Numbered from the stretch's first letter, positions 7,794 through 16,186 are shown. The stretch is 30,498 nucleotides of DNA from JALYUA01 sp038229875 (GCA_038229875.1 JBBROA010000039.1:1-30498); one strand, 5' to 3'. The notes: generated by a model not told the origin, from the letters alone. Translations and numbers: made by a program.

Positions 7794-9578
7794 TCAGGAA
7801 CGGCGGTCGGCTTCCGCGGTGCGGGCGAGATCGGAAGCGCGGCGGCGCGGGCGCGGCGGCTCGGTCATGACCGTGCCGCGCCCCTCGAAACGAATCTTCG
7901 GCGCGCTGCCGATGTCCGGCATCATCACTTCTTCGAGGAAGCGGTCTTCCAGCACGGAGGGGACGAGCTCACCCGTCCACGCCACGAGGTCGCGGGACGA
8001 GACGTTCAACGGAAACTCGGGAGTCACGTCGTGGGAGAGAAGCGGACCGCCGACCGAGAGAATCACGCTTCCGCGTCCAAAGATTTTCAGGATGTCGACG
8101 CGGCGGTTCATCCGAAAGTCGTGGATCGGCTCCAGTCGGAACGAAAGGCCGTGGTCGAGCGCTAAGACCCGGCTTCCTTCGAGAAACAGGGCGTGTCCGT
8201 TCATGTCGCGCCGGTAAGCCTGCCGCCCCGGATCGTTGACGAAGAGGTAACCGCGGCCATCCGCCCGGAGGATCTTCTCGAGACGGGTTCCGCGAAAGCT
8301 CGACTCGGAGGAGAAGCGCATTTTTCCGCTGTACCAGACGACGGATCCCTTCCGGACGTACACCACGCCCCGCGACGCGATCTCGAGCCCTCCCTCGGGG
8401 CGCACGTGAAAGAGCGGACGCGATTCGATCTCATCGTGGGACGGAGCGCCTCCGTCCCGCGCCGCCCGCTCGGCGACCTGCGGCCGCGACAGGGTTTCTG
8501 CCGGCACTGGGGTTTCCTGCGAGGCGGCGGCCGCCGCCCGGGCCTCCCGGGAGAGCGGCCCCGAAAGCTCCCTGACCTCGGAAAACGACTCCGCCTCTCC
8601 GGACGATTCGCTCGCGACGATCTCCTCGAGATCGCGAGCAACGAAAGGGCCAGAGGGAACGATGTGAGCGGTCGAGTGCGCGTTCAGTAACGCCGGCTCC
8701 GCGGCCGGCTCCGCTTCCGGAAACGGAGCGAGCATCAGCTCGGACACGCGGATCCGATCGGTCCGTTCGGGGTCAGCCGCTTCCGAAGAATGAGTCTCGG
8801 GTACGGCCGCAGGCGGGGACGGCGGCGGAATCTCCACAGCCTCACGGCTCTCGAGCGCGGGAGGCGGGCTCGGCACGATCGCCGGATCCGCAAGCGCCTC
8901 GAGGCGGCTGACGATCTGACGGGGCTTGGCAGAAGTAGCCGCGCCGGCCCTCTCTTCCGGCACGGCCGCCGGTTCGGTGGCCGCCGGCGGACGCGCCGCC
9001 GGCACGGGAGCGGCGAGCTTCAGCGGAGCCGGGGACGGGAGAGACCGCGAGACCGCGGGCGCCGAGACGCGGGCCCCCGGTTCGCGCACGTTGCGCCGCA
9101 ACGCCTCCTCGATTTCGACGACGACGCGCTTCGCGCCCGCGTACCGCAGATGTTCGAGCGCCAGGCCGAGCTTTCCGCGCATCCGATAGAGGAGGCCGAG
9201 GTACAGGTGGCTACGGACGTGATCGGGCTGCAGCTCGAGCGCGCGGCGCAGCTCCTGTTCCGCTTCGACGAGCACGCCGGCCTTGAACAGGATGAGCCCC
9301 AGGTTCGAATGAAGCACCGCGGACGCGGGATTGTTCTGAAGCAACGCGCGACACGCGCGCGCCGCCTCGTTGTAGTAACCGCGCTTGAACTCGATGACCG
9401 AAAGGAGATTGAGGACATCCTCGTCGTTCGGGCGCGCGAGTGCGGCGAGGTCCAGTTCCTGCCGCGCCACGTCGTAGCGCTCCTCGTCGAGATGTTTCCG
9501 GGCGCGCGACAGATGTACGACGAACACGCCCTGTTCCGCCGCCGTGACGTCGCCCGTGCCCGTGGTAACCCGCGACAC
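7794..9578 (-). CDS. TPR-repeat protein with C-terminal AIM24 domain
   Basis: A 594-residue protein. Residues about 15-160 form tetratricopeptide repeats (ARKHLDEERYDVARQELDLA, then VLHSNLGLILFKAG and RSHLYLGLLYRMRGK). A long Pro/Ala/Glu-rich, probably disordered linker follows (about 165-385). The C-terminus (about 385-572) matches the AIM24/DUF124 beta fold: VYVRKGSVVWYSGKMRF, GRGYLFVNDPG, VLALDHGLSFR, and the tail LVAWTGELVPSV. No signal peptide is seen. The start is GTG at 9578, with GGAG on the minus strand 7 nt before it. It begins 15 nt after the transglycosylase stop, so the two form one transcription unit. AIM24 function in bacteria is unknown; TPRs suggest protein partners. Both domains are clear, the role is not. 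Confidence 0.85.
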   Translation of the reverse strand: MSRVTTGTGDVTAAEQGVFVVHLSRARKHLDEERYDVARQELDLAALARPNDEDVLNLLSVIEFKRGYYNEAARACRALLQNNPASAVLHSNLGLILFKAGVLVEAEQELRRALELQPDHVRSHLYLGLLYRMRGKLGLALEHLRYAGAKRVVVEIEEALRRNVREPGARVSAPAVSRSLPSPAPLKLAAPVPAARPPAATEPAAVPEERAGAATSAKPRQIVSRLEALADPAIVPSPPPALESREAVEIPPPSPPAAVPETHSSEAADPERTDRIRVSELMLAPFPEAEPAAEPALLNAHSTAHIVPSGPFVARDLEEIVASESSGEAESFSEVRELSGPLSREARAAAAASQETPVPAETLSRPQVAERAARDGGAPSHDEIESRPLFHVRPEGGLEIASRGVVYVRKGSVVWYSGKMRFSSESSFRGTRLEKILRADGRGYLFVNDPGRQAYRRDMNGHALFLEGSRVLALDHGLSFRLEPIHDFRMNRRVDILKIFGRGSVILSVGGPLLSHDVTPEFPLNVSSRDLVAWTGELVPSVLEDRFLEEVMMPDIGSAPKIRFEGRGTVMTEPPRPRRRASDLARTAEADRRS

Positions 9579-9593
9579 GCCGCCGCTCCGACC

Positions 9594-10292
9594 CTAACTG
9601 CGCAGGCCGGAGCGCGCCGAAAGCTCCGTCGTGATCACCGGGCGGTTGTTCCTGTCCCGCGTCATGCGGACCGGCCTCCCCACCACCCTCCAGCTCTCGT
9701 TCGCGGGCCGGCCGAAGCCGCCGCCGAGCTCGGCTTTTCCGTAATACGCCGTCAACCCTTTGTTGACGTAGAGCCGCGTTTCGTTGAAGGGAGGGATGCC
9801 GCCGTACCGCGCCACCGCGCCTTCGCCCGCGTTGTAGGCGGCGAGGGATTTTTCGACGCTCCCGTTGTAGACGCCGAGAAGGTAGGCGAGATGCCGGGCG
9901 CCCCCGGAAATATTTTCGGCGGGGTCGAAGGAGTTGCGGACGCCGTACTGGCCGGCGGTCTCCGGCATGAGCTGCATCAGGCCGCGCGCGCCCTTGCGCG
10001 AGATCGCGGACGGATTGAACGCCGACTCGATCAGCATCACGGACTTGACCAGCTTCGGATCGACCGACGCCGCGCGCGACGCCCGGTCGATGAGGCCGTC
10101 GTAAAGCGAAGGGATCCGGACCCGCGACGCGAGCCACGCGTCGCTCCTGTGGATCGACTCCCGCGAGGTCGAGCCGACGCCGTCGTTGTAGATGAAGTGC
10201 TTCCCGTCCTTCACGCCCACGCGCACGGTGGCCGGAGCGACGCCACAGAGCGCCACGAGCGCGCCGAAACCGAGCAAGATGCGACGTTTCAT
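9594..10292 (-). CDS. Secreted lytic transglycosylase (SLT domain)
   Basis: A 232-residue periplasmic enzyme predicted to cleave peptidoglycan glycan strands with formation of 1,6-anhydromuramic acid. A signal peptide covers about 1-21 (KRR followed by a hydrophobic core). The SLT catalytic domain spans about 63-180, with the catalytic glutamate E89 in MLIES, then SRKGARGLMQLMPETA and the AAYNAGEGAV motif at 151-160. The ATG at 10292 has an AGGA ribosome site a few bases upstream, and a TATAAT-like box lies about 40 nt upstream. Downstream is the TPR-AIM24 gene. The C-terminal 45 residues are basic and not recognised. The short MltE/Slt-like architecture has no LysM, unlike the second transglycosylase in the window. 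Confidence 0.9.
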   Translation of the reverse strand: MKRRILLGFGALVALCGVAPATVRVGVKDGKHFIYNDGVGSTSRESIHRSDAWLASRVRIPSLYDGLIDRASRAASVDPKLVKSVMLIESAFNPSAISRKGARGLMQLMPETAGQYGVRNSFDPAENISGGARHLAYLLGVYNGSVEKSLAAYNAGEGAVARYGGIPPFNETRLYVNKGLTAYYGKAELGGGFGRPANESWRVVGRPVRMTRDRNNRPVITTELSARSGLRS

Positions 10293-10332
10293 CTTTTCCT
10301 GCCGTGTGTTTTGTTCAGATTGCGAGCGCGGA

Positions 10333-10338
10333 ATTATA
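10333..10338 (-). promoter_or_regulatory. Candidate -10 box for the lytic transglycosylase gene
   Basis: On the minus strand this reads TATAAT, a perfect sigma-70 -10 hexamer in an otherwise GC-rich gap. It lies about 40 nt before the ATG at 10292. No convincing -35 hexamer stands 16-18 nt upstream, so this is a candidate only. If active, it would separate the transglycosylase/TPR-AIM24 pair from alaS. Confidence 0.4.
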
Positions 10339-10421
10339 ACGCCCTTCCAGGCTGGAGGATGTCCGCCGACGGCTCGCCCGCGGCCCTGCGATTCAGAGGA
10401 AGATACTCAAGTCTATCCTTA

Positions 10422-13145
10422 TCAGCGGGTTAAGGCGGCGCCCGTGCTCTCGGCGAGGATCTCGCGCACCGCGGCCTCGGCCTCCCGCAAGGCCGCCGGG
10501 AGCAGGGTCTCGTCCTTCCCGCCGGCCTGGGCAAGATCGGCCTTGCCTCCGCCGCTTCCGCCCAGCGCTTTCCCGATCCGAGAAGCGACCGATGATGCCG
10601 GAATCCGAGGCGAGAGATCCGGAGTGACCGCCACCACGACGGCGGTCTTTCCGTCCTTCGAGGTGCCCGCGACGACAATGCCGCTCTTCAATCTCGAACG
10701 CAGGGTGTCGGAAAGGTTGCGCAGCTCCGGGATCGAGAGCCCTGGCGCGATCCGCGTCAGGACCCGCACGCCCTCGACCTCGACCGCTTCCGACGCCCCC
10801 GCGCCGACCTCGCCCGAAGCGAGCTTCAGCTTCAGCGAGGCGACCTCGCGCTCGAGCGCTCGCAGCCGCTCCTCTCTCTCTTGCCAGCGGGAGGCGAGCC
10901 CTTCGCGCGGAACTTGCGCGGCGGCGGAAATCTCGGAAAGTGTCCGCTCGTCCTGCTGCAGCAGCTCGACCGCGCCGAGTGACGTCACCGCTTCGAGGCG
11001 CCGGACGCCCGCAGCGAGGCCCTTGTCGGAGACGATCTTGAACGCACCGATCTCCCCGGTGCGATTCACGTGGCATCCGCCGCAGAGCTCGACGGAAACG
11101 CCGGGCACCGACACCACGCGAACGCGCTCGCCGTATTTCTCGCCGAAGAACATGTCCGCGCCCTGGCTCCGCGCGTCTTCCATGGTCATGACTTCCTTCG
11201 ACACGAGAGCGTCGCGGAGAACAGATTCGTTGACGATCCGCTCGATCTCGGCGATCTGCTCGGGCGTGGGAGCCGTCGCGATCGCGTAGTCGAACCGCAT
11301 CCGATCGGGCGCGACGAGCGAGCCCATCTGCCGGGCGCCCGCCCCGAGCACCTGCCGGAGAGCCCCGTGCAGAAGGTGGGTGCCCGTGTGGTTCGCCTGC
11401 GTGCGCCTTCGCGGCCATTCGGGGACTTCCATCGCGACCCGGGTCCCTCGGGCGAGCCGCCCCCGAAGAACCCGCACGCGGTGGGCGATGACGGCGGGCA
11501 CCGGGCGCCGCACGTCCTCCACCTCCGCCTCGCCGCCCTCCCAGGTCCACAGCCCGCGGTCCGCAACCTGGCCTCCCCCCTCGGGATAGAACACCGTACG
11601 GTCCGTGACCGCGTCACCGGTCTCCCCCGCCGAAAGGGACTCGACGGGCGCCCCGTCGCGGACGAGGCCTAAGACGAGCGCGTTCTGAATGGTCGTGAAA
11701 TCCTGCTCGGGATAGCCGCGGAACTCGGAATGCCCGGCCGGAAGTGCGAGCCGTTCGAACACCGCCCCGTCAGACGCGTCGAAACGCGCGGACGCGCGGG
11801 AGGACGCGCGCTGCTTTTCGAGCAGCTCCTCGAATCCCGGCCTGTCGAAGGAAACACCTTCGTCTCCAGCGATCTCCTCGATGAGTTCGAGGGGAATTCC
11901 GTGCGTGTCGTAGAAGCGAAAGACCACATCGCCGGGAATCGCCGATTTCCCGTGGCGGCGTAGATCGGATATTGCCTCGCCCATCCGGTCGGCACCGACA
12001 GACATTGTCTTCGCGAAGCGGCGTTCCTCGTCCCGCAGCGTCATCCCGATCTTTTCCACTTTGAGTAGCTTCGAAGGGCTGCCTGCATCGAAATAAACCC
12101 CCGCGAAGACATCGGCGACTGAGGGGACGAGCTGGGAGAGGAATGGCTGTTCGAACTCGACACCCAGGCGTCGCGCATAGCGCAGGGCCCGACGGATGAT
12201 CCGCCGCAGGACGTAGCCGCGCCCCTCGTTTGAAGGCAGCACCCCGTCCTCGATCAGCATCGTGGCGGCGCGAGCATGGTCGGCGACGACCCGGAACGGG
12301 GCGTCCTCGACCGCCATGGCGCCGGCATACGTCTTTCCCGTCAGTTCCTCGATATTGTTCAGGATCGGCCGGAAGAGATCCGTATCGAAGTTGTTGTTCT
12401 CGCCCTCGAGGATCGCGGTGATCCTCTCGAGGCCCGCACCCGTGTCGACGGACGGCTTTGGAAGCGGCGTCATCGCGCCGGACGCGTCGCGCTCGAACTG
12501 CATGAAGACGAGGTTCCACACCTCCATCGTCGTGTCGCCCTCGCCGTTGACGAGCTCGGGCCGATTCTTCGCCGGGTCCCCGGGGTTCTCTCCCTGGTAG
12601 TAGTGGAGCTCGCTGCAGGGACCGCAGGGCCCCGTCTCCCCCATCGACCAGAAGTTTTCCTTCTCGCCGAACCGCAGGATCCGGTTCTTCGGAAGGAACG
12701 CCTCCCAGAGCTTCGCCGCCTCGTCGTCGTCTGTGAAGACCGTGGCCCAGAGGCGCTCGGGCGCGAGCCCGTACCCTGTGTCCCGCGAGGTCATGAGCTC
12801 CCAGGCGAACGCGATCGCGTCCTTCTTGAAGTAGTCGCCGAACGAGAAGTTCCCGAGCATCTCGAAGAACGTCTGGTGCCGCCCCGTGTAGCCGACGTTG
12901 TCGAGGTCGTTGTGCTTGCCGCCGGCGCGAACGCATTTCTGCGAGCTCGTCGCCCGCGAATAATCGCGCTTCTCGCGCCCGGTGAAGACGTCCTTGAACT
13001 GGTTCATCCCGGCGTTCGTGAAGAGCAGAGTCGGATCTTCCGCCGGGATCAGGGAAGAGGAGGGAATGCGGCGGTGCCCGCGCTCCTCGAAGAACTTCAG
13101 GAACGTCTCGCGAACCTCAGCCGATGTCCATTTCGTCGTCTTCAT
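10422..13145 (-). CDS. alaS: Alanyl-tRNA synthetase
   Basis: Charges tRNA-Ala with alanine and clears Ser/Gly mischarging. The 907 residues fit a full-length enzyme. The class II catalytic core covers about 1-250 (RETFLKFFEERGH, TNAGMNQFKDVF, GRHQTFFEMLGNFSFGDYFK, and the TGPCGPCSE segment). The tRNA-recognition region follows (LRRIIRRALRYAR near 313-325), then the editing domain with zinc ligands H586 and H590 in NHTGTHLLH and C688/H692 in ELCGGCH. A C-Ala/DHHA1 domain at the end carries GGSGGGKADLAQAGGK. The ATG at 13145 lies inside the end of recX, overlapping by 29 nt, so the two are probably co-transcribed. A 129-nt gap precedes the transglycosylase. Confidence 0.97.
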   Translation of the reverse strand: MKTTKWTSAEVRETFLKFFEERGHRRIPSSSLIPAEDPTLLFTNAGMNQFKDVFTGREKRDYSRATSSQKCVRAGGKHNDLDNVGYTGRHQTFFEMLGNFSFGDYFKKDAIAFAWELMTSRDTGYGLAPERLWATVFTDDDEAAKLWEAFLPKNRILRFGEKENFWSMGETGPCGPCSELHYYQGENPGDPAKNRPELVNGEGDTTMEVWNLVFMQFERDASGAMTPLPKPSVDTGAGLERITAILEGENNNFDTDLFRPILNNIEELTGKTYAGAMAVEDAPFRVVADHARAATMLIEDGVLPSNEGRGYVLRRIIRRALRYARRLGVEFEQPFLSQLVPSVADVFAGVYFDAGSPSKLLKVEKIGMTLRDEERRFAKTMSVGADRMGEAISDLRRHGKSAIPGDVVFRFYDTHGIPLELIEEIAGDEGVSFDRPGFEELLEKQRASSRASARFDASDGAVFERLALPAGHSEFRGYPEQDFTTIQNALVLGLVRDGAPVESLSAGETGDAVTDRTVFYPEGGGQVADRGLWTWEGGEAEVEDVRRPVPAVIAHRVRVLRGRLARGTRVAMEVPEWPRRRTQANHTGTHLLHGALRQVLGAGARQMGSLVAPDRMRFDYAIATAPTPEQIAEIERIVNESVLRDALVSKEVMTMEDARSQGADMFFGEKYGERVRVVSVPGVSVELCGGCHVNRTGEIGAFKIVSDKGLAAGVRRLEAVTSLGAVELLQQDERTLSEISAAAQVPREGLASRWQEREERLRALEREVASLKLKLASGEVGAGASEAVEVEGVRVLTRIAPGLSIPELRNLSDTLRSRLKSGIVVAGTSKDGKTAVVVAVTPDLSPRIPASSVASRIGKALGGSGGGKADLAQAGGKDETLLPAALREAEAAVREILAESTGAALTR

Positions 13146-13623
13146 GAGAGCCTTTCATCATTGCAGAGATCGCGTCGCCCGCGAAACCCTTCCGGGAGAG
13201 CGCGCCCCTGACCCGACGCCGCCGCGCGGCGGGATCGAGACCCTCCGTCCTGCGCCAGAGAACGTCAAACGCGCGGCGGAGCGCCTTTTGTTCCGCCCCC
13301 CCGCTCTCGGAGTCAAGCGCGGCGTTCGCGGTCTCCTTCGGAAACCCGAGCGCCGAGAGCTCCCTCACGATGCGGGCTTTCCCGTAGCGGCCCGCGCGCG
13401 CACGGACGACCGAGCAGGCGGCGGCGAGGTCGTCCAGCCACCCGTCGTGGATGAGGCGATCGATCGCCGTGCGGACGGCGGCGCGCTCGAAGCCGCGGCG
13501 CTCGAGCGTCCGGGCGAGGTCCTCGGAACCCCGCGGTCTGACGGTCAGCAGGCGGAGGGCGACCGTCCGCACGGCGGCTTCGGAAGCGGGATCAACGGGA
13601 GACCTGGACCGTCTGGAGCGCAC
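13117..13623 (-). CDS. recX: Regulatory protein RecX
   Basis: A 168-residue RecX-like protein, which in other bacteria binds RecA filaments and limits recombinase activity. It shows RecX three-helix repeats: ALRLLTVRPRGSEDLARTLE, then AIDRLIHDGWLDDLAAACSVV, RYGKARIVRELSALGF and GALSRKGFAGDAISAMM. The start is GTG at 13623; no strong ribosome site is visible, so the N-terminus (a basic RSRRSRSP run) is uncertain. recA is not in this window. The 3' end overlaps alaS by 29 nt. A recX-alaS arrangement is known in several bacterial groups, where recA often precedes them. Downstream of pilT and before recX lies the repeat element at 13677. Confidence 0.85.
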   Translation of the reverse strand: MRSRRSRSPVDPASEAAVRTVALRLLTVRPRGSEDLARTLERRGFERAAVRTAIDRLIHDGWLDDLAAACSVVRARAGRYGKARIVRELSALGFPKETANAALDSESGGAEQKALRRAFDVLWRRTEGLDPAARRRRVRGALSRKGFAGDAISAMMKGSHEDDEMDIG

Positions 13624-13645
13624 GGACGAAAGATACCCAATCGAT

Positions 13646-13727
13646 GGCTGAGCCGGTCGCAGGTCCAGGACTGGCTGACCGCGGAGTACCGCGGCGGTGT
13701 CGCTTCCGGTGGTCTATCGGCTCAGCC
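13646..13727. repeat. Intergenic palindromic element, copy A (core 13677-13722)
   Basis: The core matches two other copies in the window (27268-27314 and 29877-29922). It begins GACCGCGGAGTACCGCGG and ends in CGGCT. Copy A differs most, by about 6 or 7 positions. It is enclosed by a perfect 10-bp inverted repeat, GGCTGAGCCG at 13646-13655 and CGGCTCAGCC at 13718-13727, and contains CCGCGG twice around AGTA. The right arm includes the pilT stop codon. It fills almost the whole pilT-recX gap and could form a strong hairpin in the transcript. Confidence 0.75.
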
Positions 13728-14921
13728 CCTGCCGTGCCCCGGGTTTCCCTGGCGGCTGAAGTCGAACGGAGACTCTTCCTCCCCGAGCGGGTTGAAGTCC
13801 GACGGCGCCTCGAGCTCGGCGTCCATCTCCTCGCGGGCGAGGTCGGCCGTCGACTGGATCCCCTGGATCTTCAGCTTGAACTCGTTTGCGTTCGTCGCGC
13901 GCTTCAGCGCCTCTTCCAGGGTGATGAGGCCGGACTTGTAGAGCTGGTAGAGGGACTGGTCGAACGTCTGCATCCCGTACTGCGACGTGCCGGCCTGGAT
14001 CGCGTCCTTGATCAGCTTCGTCTTCTCCTTGTTCTCGATGCACTCGCGCACGTACGCCGTCCGGATCAGGATCTCCGCGGCCGGAACGCGGCCGAGACCG
14101 TCGGCGCGCGGCATGAGGCGCAGCGAGATGACGGCCTTCAAGACGGCTCCGAGCTGGAGCCGGATCTGCTTCTGCTGGTGGGGCGGGAAGACCGAGATGA
14201 TGCGGTTGACGGTCTCGGTGGCATCCAGGGTGTGCAGAGTCGAGAACACGAGATGGCCGGTCTCCGCGGCCGTCAGCGCGGTCTCGATCGTCTCGTAGTC
14301 GCGCATTTCGCCGACGAGGATGACGTCGGGGTCCTGACGCAGAGCGCTGCGGAGCGCCACGCCGAAGCCCTTCGTATCCACCTCGACCTCGCGCTGGTTG
14401 ATGATCGACTTCTTGTCCCGGTGGAGGAACTCGATCGGGTCCTCGATCGTCATGATGTGCTCGTTGCGGATCGTGTTGATGTGGTCGATCATCGCGGCGA
14501 GCGAGGTAGATTTCCCCGAACCGGTCGTCCCGGTGCAGAGGACTAAGCCCCGCTGCTCGGAGCAGATCTTTTCGAGGACCGGCGGAAGGAGCAGCTCCCG
14601 GACGCTCAGGATCCGGGCGGGAATGACGCGGAGGACGAGGCCCACCGTCCCGCGCTGCTGGAAGATGTTGCACCGGAACCGGCCCAGGTTCGGGACCGAG
14701 TACGCGATGTCTATCTCGTAGTCATTCTTGAACTTCTCCTTCTGGCGGGCCGACATGATGGAGAACGCCATCGCGATGGTGTCCTCCTGCATCAAGCGCC
14801 GGACATCCGTCATGGGAGTGAGCACTCCGTCCACGCGGAGGACGGGAAAGGCGCTGACCTTCAGGTGAAGGTCGGACGCTTTGCGCTCCACGGCGACCTT
14901 GAGGAGATCGTTGATGTGCAT
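13722..14921 (-). CDS. PilT-like type IV pilus twitching ATPase
   Basis: A 399-residue GspE/PilT-family hexameric ATPase, expected at the cytoplasmic base of a type IV pilus where it drives retraction. Seen: an N-terminal PAS-like part (MHINDLLKVAVERKASDLHL), Walker A GTTGSGKST at 131-139, the Asp box TIEDPIEF at 158-165, Walker B ILVGEMRD at 201-208 and the His box GHLVFSTLHT at 222-231. The AIRNLIRE motif of classical PilT is replaced by AYVRECIENKE, so this may be a PilT paralogue. The ATG at 14921 has AGAGG 7 nt upstream and gives the normal N-terminus; the frame is open further upstream but reads through repeats. The end lies within repeat copy A. Confidence 0.9.
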   Translation of the reverse strand: MHINDLLKVAVERKASDLHLKVSAFPVLRVDGVLTPMTDVRRLMQEDTIAMAFSIMSARQKEKFKNDYEIDIAYSVPNLGRFRCNIFQQRGTVGLVLRVIPARILSVRELLLPPVLEKICSEQRGLVLCTGTTGSGKSTSLAAMIDHINTIRNEHIMTIEDPIEFLHRDKKSIINQREVEVDTKGFGVALRSALRQDPDVILVGEMRDYETIETALTAAETGHLVFSTLHTLDATETVNRIISVFPPHQQKQIRLQLGAVLKAVISLRLMPRADGLGRVPAAEILIRTAYVRECIENKEKTKLIKDAIQAGTSQYGMQTFDQSLYQLYKSGLITLEEALKRATNANEFKLKIQGIQSTADLAREEMDAELEAPSDFNPLGEEESPFDFSRQGNPGHGRG

Positions 14922-15003
14922 GAATTGGCCTCTTTTGCTCTTCAGGATAAGCGGGTTTGGGGGCGAAGGGAAGCGGGGAGGCGGTTTAGCGGCCTGACTT
15001 TTC

Positions 15004-15153
15004 GCATTTTTGGGCGCGGGTGGTATGCCCCCCCCCGAAAACGACGCGGCCACCTTTCCGCGCGGACCGCTTTACCCCCATCCGCTGATTCGGGCATTTT
15101 TGGACGCGGGTGGGATGCCCGCGCCCAAAAACGACGCGGCGACCTTTCCGCGC
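15004..15153. repeat. Tandem duplication, 90-nt period, each unit with a long palindrome
   Basis: Two copies of a 60-nt block (15004-15063 and 15094-15153) are about 88-90% identical and exactly 90 nt apart. Each begins GCATTTTTGG and ends ACCTTTCCGCGC. In copy 2, T5-GGACGCGGG (15097-15110) pairs with CCCGCGCCC-A5 (15118-15131) around a 7-nt loop with one mismatch. Copy 1 has a decayed right arm, a run of nine C. It fills the ilvE-pilT gap. T precedes and A follows the stem on both strands, the opposite of an intrinsic terminator. Confidence 0.75.
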
Positions 15154-15174
15154 TGTGCGCGGGGCGCCGCGGGG

Positions 15175-16119
15175 TCAGCTCTGGACCGGGGTCTCCACGG
15201 GCACCGGGGTCAACCAGCCGTACCGATCCTCGCTCTCGCCGGCCAGGAGCGCGAAGAACTCTTTCTGGAGGCGCTCGGTCACGGGCCCCCGGGACCCCGC
15301 TCCTACCGGGATCCTGTCGACGGACCGCACCGGCGTCACTTCCGCGGCCGTTCCGGTGAAGAACACCTCGTCGGCAATGTAGAGCATTTCGCGGGCGATC
15401 TGCTGCTCGACCACGGTGTAGCCGGCGTCCCGAGCCAGGGTCATGATCGAGTCGCGGGTGATGCCGGGCAGAATCGTGCCCGCCAGGGGGGGCGTTAAGA
15501 TCCGGCCCCCGTAAACCAGGAAGATGTTCTCGCCGCTGCCTTCGGAGATCCGGCCGGCGTTGTCGAGAGCGATCCCCTCGGTGTAGCCGTTGGTGATCGC
15601 TTCCATCTTGATCAGGGCCGAATTCAGGTAATTGCCCGTCGCCTTTGCCATCGCCGGAAACGTGTTCGGCGCCATGCGGTTCCAGGAGGACACGCAGACG
15701 TCCACTCCGCTCTCGATCGCCTCTTCGCCCAGATACTTTCCCCACTTCCAGACGGCGATCAGCATCTCGACCGGACTGCGGAAAGGGTTCACCCCGAGCG
15801 CCCCGAGGCCGCGGTACACGAGGGGGCGCACGTAGCAGTCCTCGTATCCATTGGCGCGGATCGTCTCGAAGATCGCGTCCCTGAACTCCTTGCGGGAGTA
15901 GGGCACCTCCATCCGGTACACCTTGCACGAGTGGTACATGCGCTCGATGTGCTCGTCGAGGCGGAAGGCGGCCGTCCCCGTCCTGGTCTTGTAGACGCGA
16001 AGGCCTTCGAACATGCCCGACCCGTAGTGGAGGACGTGCGAGAACGCGTGGATCTTCGCGTCGGCGAAGTCGACGAGCTTTCCGTTCATCCAGACTTTCT
16101 TGACGTCTTCGTAGGACAC
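15175..16119 (-). CDS. ilvE: Branched-chain amino acid aminotransferase
   Basis: A PLP fold-type IV transaminase that interconverts Leu/Ile/Val and their 2-oxo acids using glutamate/2-oxoglutarate. The 314 residues begin SYEDVKKVWMNGKLV. They carry HYGSGMFEGLRVY at 31-43, K159 in AMAKATGNYLNS as the predicted Schiff-base lysine, ISEGSGENIF for phosphate/PLP contacts and GTILPGITRDSIM near the C-terminus. The GTG at 16119 is chosen because GGGAGG stands 7 nt before it and the homology starts there. The frame is open far upstream without family similarity. The leader holds a 12-nt tandem repeat. The gene stands apart from rsmE by 188 nt, so it likely has its own promoter. Confidence 0.95.
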   Translation of the reverse strand: MSYEDVKKVWMNGKLVDFADAKIHAFSHVLHYGSGMFEGLRVYKTRTGTAAFRLDEHIERMYHSCKVYRMEVPYSRKEFRDAIFETIRANGYEDCYVRPLVYRGLGALGVNPFRSPVEMLIAVWKWGKYLGEEAIESGVDVCVSSWNRMAPNTFPAMAKATGNYLNSALIKMEAITNGYTEGIALDNAGRISEGSGENIFLVYGGRILTPPLAGTILPGITRDSIMTLARDAGYTVVEQQIAREMLYIADEVFFTGTAAEVTPVRSVDRIPVGAGSRGPVTERLQKEFFALLAGESEDRYGWLTPVPVETPVQS

Positions 16120-16126
16120 TTCGAGA

Positions 16127-16132
16127 CCTCCC
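16127..16132 (-). promoter_or_regulatory. Ribosome binding site that fixes the ilvE GTG start
   Basis: The minus strand reads GGGAGG followed by a 7-nt spacer and GTG at 16119. It is one of the best Shine-Dalgarno sequences in the window and supports the GTG over upstream in-frame starts. Confidence 0.75.
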
Positions 16133-16162
16133 TTGTTGATGGGGCTCCGGGGCGGGCAGGCA

Positions 16163-16186
16163 AGTATCTCGCAAAGTATCTCGCAA
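16163..16186 (-). repeat. Perfect 12-nt tandem repeat upstream of ilvE
   Basis: Two identical head-to-tail units, TTGCGAGATACT on the minus strand, sit 44 nt before the ilvE start codon. Tandem spacing of 12 nt, just over one helical turn, could suit a regulator or be chance slippage. No known consensus is recognised. Confidence 0.6.

Noticed and set aside
8790..10433. 547-codon open frame on the plus strand, antisense to the TPR-AIM24 and transglycosylase genes
   Set aside because: Arg/Gly-rich translation without recognisable domains; the opposite strand encodes clear TPR, AIM24 and SLT domains. Typical high-GC antisense shadow.
15097..15131. Stem flanked by T5 and A5 as an intrinsic or bidirectional terminator
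   Set aside because: T precedes and A follows the stem on both strands; an intrinsic terminator needs the T-run after the stem.
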